Program-made: the position numbers and the translations under genes
NCBI GenBank assembly: GCA_023014365.1
Contig: JAEBUN010000001.1
Span: forward strand, 3,100,001 to 3,164,000
Direction of reading: 5' to 3'
From: Lepiota brunneoincarnata
Taxonomy: Eukaryota; Basidiomycota; Agaricomycetes; Agaricales; Agaricaceae
DNA: 64,000 bases
Notes under the pieces: model-generated
What the model saw: only the letters and a program-made list of their open reading frames with translations
Told to the model about the DNA's origin: nothing
The model's database searches: none
Part shown: positions 24,974 through 37,684 of the stretch, one piece after another
Layout of the letters: each line of letters begins with the position of its first letter
How positions within the stretch are numbered: the stretch's first letter is position 1

Positions 24974-27900
24974 ATGACTCTATTAACACCTCCTAGCTCA
25001 TCCCATCGAACAGACAAGGAAAATAGATCTCGTTCTCGCGTCGTTTGGTCACAGCACCACCAGATTCACTGCCTTGCTGCTTCTCCACAGCCACTGAAAT
25101 GCTCAAGCGCGAACAGGGATCCCCCCACGAAATCCATTCTCAAAAAGTCCAGCTACCCGCTTCTCCCCTTGCTGGAGGCGAAGCTACGCGAGGAGACCCC
25201 AGAGCCAGAGGACCCTCTTATGGATTTGCACTACCTGGAGGGTCCTATTTTAACCATACTTTCCTCCCTTGCAACAATGCAAGAGCTCAATGAAGCCTAT
25301 GGTCGACTCATGGCCAGATTACGCGCCGTTGTTCTCAGTTCGACGAATGCCGACGCGTCATGGCCCTTGTTTCAGCCGCTCCGACGTAGTCAAGTCGATT
25401 TTGTAGCAGCTGTCGTTCGTGATTTGCGACGGGCATTGGAGAACCCAGCGGACAAATTCCCAAGCTCTACAGAGGGCGATGTCGGGTGCGATGACAAAGC
25501 TGCGTCGTATTTTCCTTCGCCCAAAAGCAGTCCCAAAAAGAAGGGCGCGAGTGCAGAACAAGTAAAATATGCCCGCGACCTTTGTACGACGTCGCATTCT
25601 GCCATGAAATTTCTTGCATTGATCATGGGGCTACCTGCCGTCTATAGGATCTTCACGGGTTAGCTATATGCGTCTTTATGGTTTCCTCAACTTAATAGGT
25701 ATTATTATTACAGATCACCAACTTCGGGAGCTTCTAACGGAACTCCTTGTCATACCTACTGCCGAAACACTCCCCACCCCAAATGCTCGGAAAACCTGCG
25801 CACTTGCTATCTGGGTCATCCAAGTCCAACGCCTTTCCCCTAATATTCTTCGACCACTTTCAGACCGCATCGCCTACGTGATTCGTCGGGGTTTGGATGG
25901 CGAGCTCGGAAAAGAGGGTAAAAAGGGCTCGACAAGTGATGGCCTCAAGGTGCATCAGATTTCGTCGTGCTCTTGAGCAATCGCTAATTGATATCCTTAG
26001 GCTATTCATGACCTCTCCGTGTTCCAACCAAGCACTTTCATTCCTGCGTTTACGAATATCCTAGATTCTATTCTCACCAACCTTCTTGCGCCAACGCTTG
26101 CCCTTCGACTTCAAGCTTGTCACGCCCTAGGTGGTATCGTCCTTGGACTCGTGTCGTTGCCTCGTTCATCTATCCATACCCGCATTTCCGGCATCGTTAC
26201 TGAATATGTCACACAAATCTCTAGTTCACCGAGGGCTGCATCATCTCCTTCAAAGCTTCCCCAAGAAGCCCCCATCTTTCGTACACTCAGAGCGACATTA
26301 AACGCGTTGGAGCCTGTTCATGCAGCTCAAGGGCCGGTTTGGGCACTCATTGTCCTCTCATGTTTTGTGGTCCTGCTGGGACCTACCCTCATCCATAATC
26401 CCAAGATATTCCGATCACTTTCTTCCCTCCTATCTCTTCCCATGCGTCACAAGAAGAGTTCCGTGCGTGCTCTCGGCTGCATGGTTTGGCGTTCCATCGC
26501 ATGGGTTTACTTCCTACCCAACACCGACACGTCGCGGGAGAACTCATTGGCTCTTGATATGTTGAAGGACAAACGTGATTCGTTTTGGAAGGCGATGCTC
26601 AATGTTGTGGATGTTCAAACGGGCGTGGCGGTCATCGCGGCGCTACTTGGTAACGAAAATACTGATGTAGATGACGCTTTGGCACGCTCAATGATGGTCC
26701 TGGAGAATATGCTGGCTAAACAGCAAAATGTCAGTGATGTCATCGACACAATGAAACGCCTCCTCAGCTTAGAGATGAACGATACGCAATGGCATGTCAA
26801 TAAACTCATAATGCCCGCAATCTTCGCCTCCAATCCTGGCCTTCTGACAGTCGAGTACAAGGCTCTGTCCACTCTAGTCAACGATATTCTTCTTCAACAA
26901 CCTCCATTTGAAGATATACGATGCCTAACCAGGGAGGAGATTGCGCAGGATTGGGTATTTGACGGGATGATTAAGCTTTGGAAGCAGACCCTTGTCAATC
27001 TCAAGAAATTTGATGAAACAGAGGTTCTTGTGAGTGCATTTCGCGACAATAGGAGGGTGACTCTTACGTCCCCGTAGAGTATGAGGAGGGATCTACTCTC
27101 GATGTGGGAAGGATTACTCAGTGCGTTTGGAGGTAGTCTTCAAGGTACGCAAAAGCCTCGAGATTGTCAGCTTATTAACTGGATATGAGATAGATGCTAG
27201 GGACGAAGATGGCGCAATAGAGTTCATGCGCAAGGCAGCAGATGTTCTTGTTGATATTCTTGAGGATACCGAATTCGACCTGGTAAATGGTCCCTGCCGT
27301 GCAGGTGCAGCAGAATCGGGAAAATAGCCCAAATGGCAGCAACGGAGAAATGAAGCTTCTGCTTGTTTCTGAGATGTGGAGTATTGCACGCAACACCTTC
27401 CCAGAGTCTCATTTGCGTCGAGCTGGAGAACGTTTACTCAGCTGCTTGACGCAGATCGAGGACGAGCTCGTGGAGTCTAATGAAGATGCCCGAGCTCTCT
27501 GGGTATCACTCTTGCGTCAGGGCTTTATCTGTTTGCGACGTGGATGCTATGAAGATGTTCTGGGGCCTTGAAGCTGGTGGATGCGAATGGGATTGGACCG
27601 AAGATGTCAGGAATATCGTGTGGAAGGTTTCAGTTGAGGAGTGGATTGACGATGGGTGTAATTGGGAAGGGGCTGTCATCCTGCTGACTGTGCCTTTTAC
27701 GTGCGTTGCTCGATAATTCTACGATCCTGCTATTGACCTTGCTCTAGTTCCTCCAAACCTCAAGTTTTTGGCAGTGAAGATACGAAGAAATGGGAGGATT
27801 TCTTACAGTATGCCTTCGACAAAGCGTTTGACTATGGGCTCGACTCTGTCGCAGTTCTTGATTCCATTGCAGGGCTCCTCCTGCAGCATCAAGACGTATC

Positions 27901-29628
27901 TGGATCAGCTTCTACCCGGGTCGCCGACCTACTCATGTCGCACTTGGATATAAAAGAACTCAGGGAGATTCCCGAGACTCTCATGGAGTTTGTTAACAAC
28001 ACCATGCGGTCGACCTATCCTCCTGAGCTAGGCAACCATGATATCAGCAGATGGATGATCCGCACCTTGACAAACGTAATTGAGAACTGTCCTTCATCAT
28101 TTGGCTTGCGGTTATTGGAACTGGTGCAAGAAGGTATATGCATTTGGGTTTCTGATGAACATGTCTTCTGGAATGTTGATGATTATGAATATGAGGTGTG
28201 TTTTGTGGTCATGTTTGTTCGTTTCAAAAAAATGATGCTTATGTGTAACTACCAGATCGTCCCTCTCTATGCGCAGGCCCTATTTTGTATACAGTCACTG
28301 CGGCCCACTATGGAAATTCTAAACAAGTTCGCGAGCTTGATTGAATCCGGTTTCGTTGGACGCTGCGACAAACCTCAGCTAGTTATGGAGCAATTTGAGG
28401 GTTTCTGGAACGCTACATATGGAACATGGAAAATCCCCACCAGTGGGTGGCCCAGAGGCATCCAGCGATGTCTTGCCGCAAGCCCGAAAGCCACGGCGAC
28501 CGCCGATTCATCGTCATCCAACCCTCCCCGACCCTGCACACCTGAACCCGTTATTTCTGCACCCGCGCCAGAAATTCCAACAACACCTATTACACCTCAT
28601 GTATCAAGCCCTCTTCGGTTCCAGAAGACCCCAGAGCGTCCCATATCTGGGTTCCGACCCGCAGTTTCACCTATCTCTCCATTACGGATATGGACAATAC
28701 CGTCCACGCCAAAACGCGCTGGTAAGCGTATTTGTGGTTCTGGCTCCGGTTCTGCTTCGAAACGGAGGCGGATCGAGGAAGCAGAAAATAAAGAGAATGC
28801 GTCACCGCATGCCATTACGTTTGGTCGCATATCATCTGTGGCAGAACGTATCGCAATGTGTTACCCTCTGGCTACCGTGCCTAGTTATATCTGAGAAGCC
28901 ATCAAGCACGACGAAGCGCAGACTGGAAGGGGAAGATGATCACGAGGTGGACAGGCAGACACCGGAGAGACCATCACCACTGAAACGCGGAAGGATGAAC
29001 GGGGGAGTAATGGGGGAGAAGCAGGGCGTCCATTGTCGATGGTACTGCGAGCGAGGATAGTGTAGAGGAGCAGGACGTCGCTGCGAGTCTCTTGACACTT
29101 CAATCCTCGCCTTGCGTGGCCTCGGTTCCGGGCCGTCCAAAGCGGCGATTAATTATGGAGTCAGTTGAGGTGCCTTGTGTAGAGGAGGTTTTCCTTAAAC
29201 GGCAACTGAGACGGTCGGTCAGCCTAGGAAGCTTGGTGGATCCCAATGTCAAGACGCCATCGACAACCGGTCGGATCATCCGTAAGATGCGCCGCGCAAA
29301 GTCGGTGAAGAAGAGGGATAGCGTCTTTGACCAGCTTCTCTCACCACCACCATCATCATCATCTCCAATTGGTGTCTTGCGTCTTCCGAGCAGCATACCT
29401 CCATCTAAACATACGCGAACAGCGAGCGATTCGCAACTGGGAACATTGTCATCGTCGGATGATGATCCCCGATATGGTCAGGTGACACCACATCATCTGC
29501 TCTCACCTGCTCCCCGAAAGAACCTTGGTCTATTCGATCCCCCAAGCGATGACTCGTTGCCGTCGTCGAGCCCGATTAAAGATGTAGTATTGCGGCGAAT
29601 TCGGAGATGGGGTGATGCGCCTTTGTAA
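24974..29628 (+). CDS. RIF1: RIF1-like telomere/replication-timing protein, copy A
   Basis: The protein is a long HEAT-like helical protein with the Rif1 N-terminal domain pattern: LPTPNARKTCALAIWVIQVQ, CHALGGIVLGLVSLP, VWALIVLSCFVVLLGPTLI and KKSSVRALGCMVWRSIAWVY. Rif1 binds telomeric or late-replicating chromatin and recruits protein phosphatase 1 (PP1) to hold back origin firing. The N-terminus has both PP1 docking motifs in the usual order: RVVW at residues 22-25 (an RVxF variant) and SILK at 54-57. The C-terminal part is disordered, Ser/Pro-rich and basic (KRRRIEEAE, RRWGDAPL) and ends at 29626-29628. About seven introns fit. Four places need removal of one base, in AAA 27285-27287, GGG 27520-27522, CCC 28864-28866 and GGG 29024-29026. 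At the first, a 22-nt intron is formally possible but unusually short. Confidence 0.85.
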
Positions 29629-29883
29629 AATTACATTGCTCTGTATTTTTGGTACCCGAGAACAATTGATCATGATCTGGCTCAATCTGGCAACTGTATT
29701 TCTGCTTTCGCACGTCCGGCCTCGGTTGCAATCGAGCTTAGCAAAACAATAAAAGGTAGAAACCAAGTGGCAGCGACTGGGCCAACTGCTTGCATAGGCC
29801 CTTTTTCAGTTCCGCTTTGGCACTCACGTGTCGCGGAGATTATTTGTTACATAAACGCAAGGGCCCTGCGTTTTCTCTCTATC

Positions 29884-31995
29884 ATGTCCAACCAACTCCT
29901 CGATGTGCCCGCAAAATACTCTTTCTCCCTCTCTGCCCTCGCAGACAGAGCATGGAACTCTCTCGCAGAGGCTACCATGCGCACCGGTTGGACACCATTA
30001 TCGAACCTTGCAAGGACTGCAGTCTTGACGTATGCTGCTTCTGCCCCAATCCCGCTCCCGAACAGGAACTGACGCTGTATTAGGTTCATGCAAAGGATCA
30101 CAGTGGGCCAGCTTAAAGTGCTAACTTCAGACCATACATACATTTTTCCGTCGCCCTCGAGCCAGGTCGCAAATAAGAGGCCTGACATCGAGGCAGAGTT
30201 GCGTGTCGTGAACGACGCAGTTTTGGGTCCGGTTGGGTGCCATGGGTGATCTCGGGTTCGCAGAAGCATACATGTTTGGCGATGTCGAGTGTGATGATCT
30301 CGTCTCTTTGTTCCTCGTAAGTATTTCCCAGCCAAATTCCAAATTTTCTTTATAGAAGGATTTTGGGCGCGTTTATAGGTGTTTCTGGAGAACCGACAGA
30401 ATCTGGAGAGTGTTAGTTCCAGGTTCTCGTACCTTTTCGCCCTGCCACGGAAGATCACGTCTTATCGCTTCCTCAATACAATCGGCAATTCGCGGTCCAA
30501 TATCTCTGCACATTATGACATATCAAATGCAATGTTCGCAGGTATGTCATCACTCCCGAATTTATATGGGATGTGCTGAGCCTGTCCTTATTCCAGGTTT
30601 CCTTTCCCAAGATATGACGTACTCATGTGCAATCTTTGAAGACCTTGATGCTGACCTCGAGAGAGACACAATGTTTTGCAAACATGCCCAAGGGTTCAAG
30701 CAAATCGGGAATGGAGACCACAAACATTCTAATGGTCACGCATATACCAACGGTCCTGCTCATCTCGCCAACGGAAACGGCACTACCAATGGACATGCCA
30801 AAGTCAATGGTCACGCGAATGGCCATGCAAGCCCAGAGGATCCAGAAAACGACGAGTTGTATAGAGCACAATTTCGAAAACTAGATCATATCATCAAGAA
30901 GGCCAAAATTCAACCTGGACATCGTGTTCTTGAGATTGGGTCTGGTTGGGGCTCCATGGCGATTCGCATCACACAAAACATACCAGATACGACGGTTGAC
31001 ACACTCACGTTATCGGTCCATCAACAGGCGCTTGCGCGGGAACGAATAGCTGCCGCGGGTTTGTCGGATAGAATTACGGTGCACCTCATGGATTATCGTG
31101 CTGTGCCACAGGAGTGGGAAAGTATGTTTGACAGAGTGATCAGTGTCGAAATGTTGGAGGCGGTCGGAGAGGACTTTCTCGAGACGTATTGGAGAATTGT
31201 TGATTGGGCTTTGAAGCCTCAAACAGGAGCGGGTGTTGTTCAGGTTATTACCATACCAGAAACGAGTACGTTTCTCCTCAGCGTGATTCTACGCAAAACT
31301 TCTAACGGGAGGTCTCAGGGTTTGATAGCTACAGAAGCAGCATTGATTTTATCCAAAAATGGGTGAGCTTACTGCACTTTCTCTCGCCTCCTTTGCAGCG
31401 TAACTAAGAGTTCCGATCCGCTTCATTGACACAGAGTAAGCTCATCTCCCATATATTGCCACGTTATTCACTCATGGTCGTAATTCAATCAACATCCTAG
31501 TCTTCCCAGGCGGGATGCTTCCTACCATTACACTCCTAATAGACACCCTCCGGACAGGGTCAAAGAACCGCCTCATCGTTGATTCCATCTCAAATATTGG
31601 CCCGCACTACGCTCGGACGTTGCGCGAGTGGCGCCGGCGCTTTTTGGACCGGTTCGAAGATGTAGTCGTGCCTGCGCTCAAAGCGGAGTATCCCGCCGTT
31701 ATGGGTGATGGATGTGAGAATGGGAGACAGGAGATTGAAGTGTTCAAGCGGAAGTGGATATGTGCGTTTTCTATTTTGTCCTGGCAACCATCTCTCTTTC
31801 TCTCTCTCTGACGTTCTGCAAGTCTATTACTGTTACTGCGAAATTGGATTTACCACAAGGACCCTTGGAGGTGGGTACTTTTTTTTCTGCACCGTCGTAT
31901 CCTGAAGTGGCCAACAAAAACCAATCTCTGCAGATCATATCATTACTTTTGTGCGTGAGGGTTATCAGGACTTCGGATGCGATACCTTTGCATAA
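29884..31995 (+). CDS. Cyclopropane-fatty-acyl-phospholipid synthase
   Basis: A SAM-dependent methyltransferase of the CFA/CMAS family, which adds a methylene bridge across double bonds of phospholipid acyl chains. The ATG at 29884 opens MSNQLLDVPAKYSFSLSALA. The N-terminal fungal segment includes GAMGDLGFAEAYMFGDVECD and NISAHYDISNAMFAGFLSQD. The methyltransferase fold has the SAM loop VLEIGSGWGSMAIRI, then SVEMLEAVGEDFLETYW, VFPGGMLPTITLL, ISNIGPHYARTLREW and GFTTRTLGDHIITF; TAA ends it at 31993-31995. Six or more introns fit. Between the N-terminal segment and the SAM loop is an Asn/Gly/His-rich stretch (about residues 230-265, repeats of NGHA) not usual for the family. The frame breaks at TTTT 30221-30224, where dropping one T restores a family-typical VWVRL reading. 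It lies between two convergent RIF1 genes. Confidence 0.88.
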
Positions 31996-32205
31996 GGTCA
32001 CCTTGAGCGTGGTCACCGATTCGTCAAATGCCTAATTTTGTTGTACTCAATACTCAGGAGGCACAAGGGGGATGTAATACTTTGTAATAATATGCTACCT
32101 TCAGGGTATGCATGAATGCAGGTGTCAGACTAGGGGTTGAATGGAAAGCGTCCGGAAGAAGGGAGAGGCAGGGGAGAATAAATAACTCTAATAGTATATA
32201 CAACT

Positions 32206-35200
32206 TCATGAGTCCTTTCGAAGCTTATTAGTAATTTGCTCATTCAATTTCGCACCAATTTCATGAGCTATACGCGCGGCCTGCGCGAGCTCCTCTACAG
32301 CGACTTGTGATGCACCTTCTGTTTGTACAACCAGAGTGTATGCACGCTCCAAGGCACCTAGACGTTCTGACGTAGTGTGATTCCGTCGTAATGGCGTTGG
32401 CCTACTTGGGAACCCAGATTCAGCTATGGGTGGCTCAGACTGCGTTCGTTTGGTGGGCGAACCCCTGTTTGAATCGGCGCTTTGTGCGATTGGGTCTTAA
32501 CCAACGAGAAGATCAAGTCAGCAACGAGTACTCTTCAAGTCAAATACAGATAAGCACCTTTATGAATTGACAAGGGAATTTGATCCATCTCCGTGCTATC
32601 ATCAACAACTTCGTCATACTTGTCACCTTTTCCCATCTTCGTAGAGTCCCCTATGTCTATCGTTGGCCCCTGAACAGGAAATGGTGCGGGAGAAGATGAT
32701 TCTGGTACGACATTGCCAGGGGTAAAGGGGAGAACCCGTGGTCGTGAACGGTGTTCTGGGGTCTGAAAGGGCACTCTCCCCGGAGCCAAGGGAAACAGGC
32801 TAAAACTTGATGCCACCTCAAAGTGGCTGCTTGTGTCGAGAGCAGCAGGAGCATTTGGTGGATGAGAGGCAGGTTCAAGGGACTTTGTCGCCAGCGGTTG
32901 GGAAACCGTCCTTGTACGAATCGATTTTAGTCGCTGTACGGCGACGTTTAGGTTTTGGGTGAGTGTCTGTGGTGTACAATGGATCAGGTTCAAAAATAAA
33001 CAAAAAAAGAGTATAAATTTACTACCTGTCGGATGCTGGCGTTTGGTTCCTGGTGCGGACCCAAGAGTTTCATACTCCCCACCAGAGTCTGGTGTGTTTG
33101 ACTGCTGCGACTGCCAGTGTGGAACTGCCTTGGGCGTGGTTGCTCGGGGGGTGTCTGCGGTTGGCGAGTGCTGGGATGCCGGGACGGCGAGATGGGAAGG
33201 AGAATCGATCGCGTCGTAAATATCGTTAGGGTTCGGGTGAGAAGAGGCTTCCCCAGCACCAATTATAGCTGCAACTTTATCTAGTGATTGAGAGTCCGGA
33301 ACAATGGATTTTGTCTACAGGATTTTGTTGAAGGCGACGGCAGGCAAGTGTTGATCATAACAGACCCACCGTGCTCTGGGAATCAGTAAGGGATGACACT
33401 CCCTCTCCTAGACTATCCCCACAATGATCACTCCATGCTTTCAGACACGCGCGAAGATCATCTGGGACGAAACGTTTCAGGGCTTCTTGCTGGTGATAGG
33501 TAGTACGCCAAAACTGCTCAAATGCAAGTGGTCCTACGGGAGGATGGCTTATGCGCTCGAATGCTGAAGCAAAGAATGGTGAGAGTTCTTGTAAAACTCC
33601 GGCAGATGGAGGGATATTCGCCAGTGTGATGAGAGCAGCGCAATAAACGTTGCGAACCTTAATAGCCCAATTATCAACTACATTCTTTGCAAAAGAGAAT
33701 TGAACCCACGATGGTGCTGTGTTCATGCTCCAAGAGGGACCTCGAGCTGTCTTTGATCCAGGAGCAGAGGCCGTCCGCGAGAGCGCAGAGCAGCTGGACG
33801 ATGTTCGCCTCGTCCGTAGATGAAATCAAGCGTGCAATCCCGTCAAGCATTGGTATGGCAAGGATGTGATCCTCAGGAGCGGGCGGATAGAGCGTCGCCA
33901 GTATTATACCGATGGTACGAAGCAATTCTACATCCAGGGCATTGTTCCTGTCAAATGTAACATGCGGTAGTAGGACGGGATGTAATTGCCGGTGAAGATA
34001 TCAGTCTATACGTATGTTTATTGATTAATCAAATGCATCATCAGGACAGGACTGACAATTGGGTCTTTGGCTCTCCAAATTTCTCCAGTAGGGTTTTCAC
34101 AACTTTGTCTGACGGAGTGCCAGCGATATTCAAGGCTTTGTTGAACAGTTGGGTCCATGTGTCCAACTCCCGCAGATCTAAGGTCCAGAACCTGACAAGG
34201 ACAGATTAACTAATGACAAGAAAAGGAGTGGGGTTCGTACCGAACTGGGATAGCAAGGAAAGTCAAAATCTCCTCCCAATCACTGTCTCCTGAAAACTGT
34301 GTGGCACTTGCCATGGTCACCCATAACTGCCGTTGAACCTCCGTGTCGCGTGACTCGTTACGACCAAAGACCGTGTGTAAGAAGCTTGGGAGGCCGACAG
34401 ACGCCAGATCCGCACATAATTTACCCCAAGCGGACTTGATCTCTTCTTCGCTGAACGTATATTTCTGGCTGAGTATGGCGCATAAAACAGCTTCAGCTGG
34501 GGAAGCTAACTGCTGGGTTCCGTAAGAATGCTTTAGAACCGACCACAGTTTTTGAATCAGCCTTAGCTGACAGAGTTGTCTCGTAATGCCATCGGTTCTT
34601 GCGATAAAACCAGTGATAATAGATATCACCCGATCGGTAGTCCGAGGCGACAATGACAAAATGGCAGAATGGGAAATAAGATGAGATTGAACCAGCAGCA
34701 AGGATTGCCATATGTTCAAGAGCCGATCCTGGGAAATGTGCGTGAAGTGCGTTCCTCACCGATATACAGGAAGTCACTCACCAGGGACTGATTAAATCCA
34801 GCGCATTCAACGTTCGAAGCGAGGATATAATGGACACATTCTGTCCATAGTTCAATGAGCTGATCCCAGTGCTCCAGTATTTGACGTTCAGTTAACGGAT
34901 GTATAAGGCAGTCGTCTGGCTTGGGAAAGTGACCGCAGAGCGTATTCATTTGTTCTTCGCGTGAGTCCAAGAGCGACCCGACGAAAAGCTCACGCATAAC
35001 GATACCAGAAAAGCTCCGGGTTCGATCCCGACCGCAAACGGCGCTTGACGAACTCACACCACTGACGAGTCGACCTATAATCCTAGTCGCTTCCTGCACT
35101 TGGTTTTCCTCCAAACTGACGAGTAGATCTTTGATAACCTCTAGGGCATTTGAAATCTCACTAGAGGTGGGAGATGATTGCAACCCGGGCAATGGCTGTA

Positions 35201-36589
35201 ACAAGGCCGTAACAAGGGCAGTTGCTATGCCGTCCTTGAGTTCTTGTCGCAGAACAAGAAAACTACGTTTCTTGACATCCGCCAGTTCTTGGCCATTGTG
35301 AGAATCTTCCGTTGCAAAACGTGAGTAACACCAGACGAGACAGTTCCATATGTACGGATGAAGGGCTCTGACATATGCCCTCTTATGGTTGGACGCTTGG
35401 GCGAGAATTGATAAAAAGAGTTTCAGCGAGTGCGGATGGGTGAATAGGTCGGCATCAGATAAGCATATAAGGCATGCAGTTAGGAGTAGAGCCCAGAGAG
35501 GCCCCTTGTGATTCCAATAACGGTCTCTTTTCTTGATCGCCACTGACAAAACTTGTTGTAAAGAGCCCTCTTGAGAAGACTTATATTTCATCGCCTGCGA
35601 TTGAATGAATGAGCGAGTTTGAGCAGCGACTTTCTTTGACCATTGGGCGTTTGGCGAATCTAATTTGAAGCTGACGATGCGACCGAGGGCTTTGACCACC
35701 TCTATTTGAACATTCAAAGTGTCTTCCGTTGAAGAAGAAAGAATCGATTGATACAGTGATAGTAGAGTGTCGTTAAATCCAGGTGATTTGCTACAAAGGG
35801 TAGAGAGTAGCTGGGGGCCGTCAATATCTGCTGATCATGACACACGAATAGAGACCCACCTTCAAACCCTCGGCCTTATATAAATAGCCATCGAACTCTT
35901 CCTGCATTATCCTGGTGACTACGTTCTCGAGCTCCTCCTTCCGTGACAGGAGCACATCGGGTGGGAGACGATGAGTCGATAGGATCCATACTGCGAGTCT
36001 CCATGTCTTTTTGGCATTAGGTGTCGGCAAAGAACGGCACGAGATAATAAGAAGGATCTCTCGCAATAACGCTTCGAGATGATTGGCTAAACCAACTGGT
36101 GAGACAGAGAAGCAATTAATACGGGACCCACGAACCAGAAAAATTTTGCATCAAGGGCATTAGTGAGAATACATCGGATAAGAATATAAGGGCGTGATGC
36201 GAAAGCGTCGCAAATGCCTGGGCGCGTTCCGCTGCCTCTTCGAAGATCGAGCCATCATCACTTGCTGATTCTCGTTGGGAGAAGATAGAGTAGGAATTCA
36301 GGAGACACCGGCTGACATCGCGTGATAAACAGAGTACAAGTGAAGAGTTATGGGTTCTAATGGGAGTAAGAGCGGGGTGGACTTGGTCCTTTGCCAGGAT
36401 CGCCGGTGCTTGTAGACGAATCGCCCGAGACAATGTTGCATAAGCTTCAGCCAGATCGTGTAGTGTAATGCACTCGCTTTGAGGGTCGTGAATGGATTCC
36501 AGGAGCGTTGTGAGGGGAGAAGCGAGGTACTTGTCAGAGTCAAGGGGGCACGAGATATTCGTGCTTGGACTGAATGGTCTATCTGCCAT
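32206..36589 (-). CDS. RIF1-like protein, diverged copy B
   Basis: The start at 36587-36589 opens MADRPFSPSTNISCPLDSD. The body follows RIF1 copy A segment by segment: RSLPTPNAKKTWRLAVWILS (A: TLPTPNARKTCALAIWVIQ), VVKALGRIVSFKL, KGPLWALLLTACLICLSDAD and KRAYVRALHPYIWNCLVWCY. The N-terminus lacks the RVxF/SILK pair of copy A. An RVPF tetrapeptide lies instead in the disordered C-terminal part, which ends KLRKDS at 32206-32208 after a predicted helix. It is therefore a strongly diverged paralog, convergent with copy A across the fatty-acid synthase gene. Eight or so introns fit. One frame change near 33730-33738 needs a one-base deletion. Whether it still serves replication timing or telomeres is unknown. 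Confidence 0.75.
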
Positions 36590-37023
36590 ATTGGGCCGGT
36601 TGAGAAGTTTTATTTACAATGTCGCACCCCAGTCGTTGTCGTGGGCTATACGAAAAGGTGGGGAGAGAACGGTGCTGTCATTGGTGACTGGGAGTGCCCT
36701 CAGCCATCCCAGTATCTGTAAGGTAGCACAAAGTCGTAAGAGTGCGCCACTATAAGGCTATGGTACCCACCTTTTATAATGAGTCAGGTTGGGCGCGGCG
36801 GACCTCTGCCCAAGTTACGGTCCACGTTCTTATGTTGATTGTGATGGCTGTCAAGCGTGCTACACCCGAGTGCGGGCACTCACGTGATCTTGCGTCACAT
36901 TGAGTAAGGACTGGGCTGGCCGCTGTTTCAATGATAATCTCCTATTCCAACATATAATACGCCACCGCACCCCGATTTCAATGTTCACCTTACCCAAAAC
37001 CGTACCTCCACAATACGAGCTCA
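36590..37023. other. Divergent intergenic region, RIF1 copy B and Kre9-like gene
   Basis: This 434-bp interval separates two divergent starts, mirroring the left arm (23524-24973) but much shorter. It must hold both promoters. No other feature was seen. Confidence 0.5.
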
Positions 37024-37684
37024 ATGCTGGTCATGATGTTCAAGTTGTCCTCGATTATCTCCCTGCTAGTTATAACTCTTTTCTCACTTCTTTCTACTGC
37101 TTTCGGTATTTGTCTTCCATGCCAAATCGCATTCCGCCGACCCAATACTGTCGAGAAGTCCCTCTCCGCCAGAATGGTCTGGGCGCCTCGCATCACGAGC
37201 CCCGACTGGCGTACTGTATGGATCATAGGCCAGCTGGAGATGGTCACTTGGTACGCTGAGGTTTGAAGTACTGGATGGCTGAGAAAACGACCGCCTATTG
37301 CAGGAACACCACAGATGCGCCGTCTCGCGTCAGCAATCCAGCCTGTCAGATATACTTGGCGGAAATGGCTGGTAAGGATTACAAAGAGATTCACCTAGGT
37401 ACATTTCTCCCTTACTTTAACTTCCAATATCGCTCGTTGAACCCCCCTCTCTTGCCTCAGATCATCCTCTCGCCTCAGACTGCAATCTTTACGATGGAAA
37501 TGCTACAATAAAGGTCCCTTCGGAGTCTTGGGTCAAACCCGCCAGCAACTGGGCTGTCGTTCGTGAGTACCCTGCCCTACTGAAACGGGATGCGATCTCA
37601 CTCCTCCCTGATATAGTTATCGGTGATTCTGGGGATCACAGTCCTCCCTTCAAGATCGTATCCTCTCCCGGAGAGTATCAGTAG
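37024..37684 (+). CDS. Small secreted Kre9/Knh1-like protein (near-right copy)
   Basis: The ATG at 37024 opens MLVMMFKLSSIISLLVITLF, a signal peptide. The mature part includes RITSPDWRTVWIIGQLEMVT, then after an intron (near 37257-37302) NTTDAPSRVSNPACQIYL, a short exon with DHPLASDCNLYDGNATIKV, and a last exon IGDSGDHSPPFKIVSSPG ending at 37682-37684. Three introns sit at the same places as in the other family members. The single Kre9/Knh1 domain has no stalk or GPI tail. The W-(D/N)-T-x-x-AP segment resembles the near-left copy (22973-23523) more than the far copies. It is divergent from RIF1 copy B. Confidence 0.8.

Noticed and set aside
27282..27303. 22-nt intron in RIF1 copy A
   Set aside because: GT and AG ends fit and the frame is restored, but this is far below the intron lengths elsewhere in the window. 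A one-base over-call is more likely.
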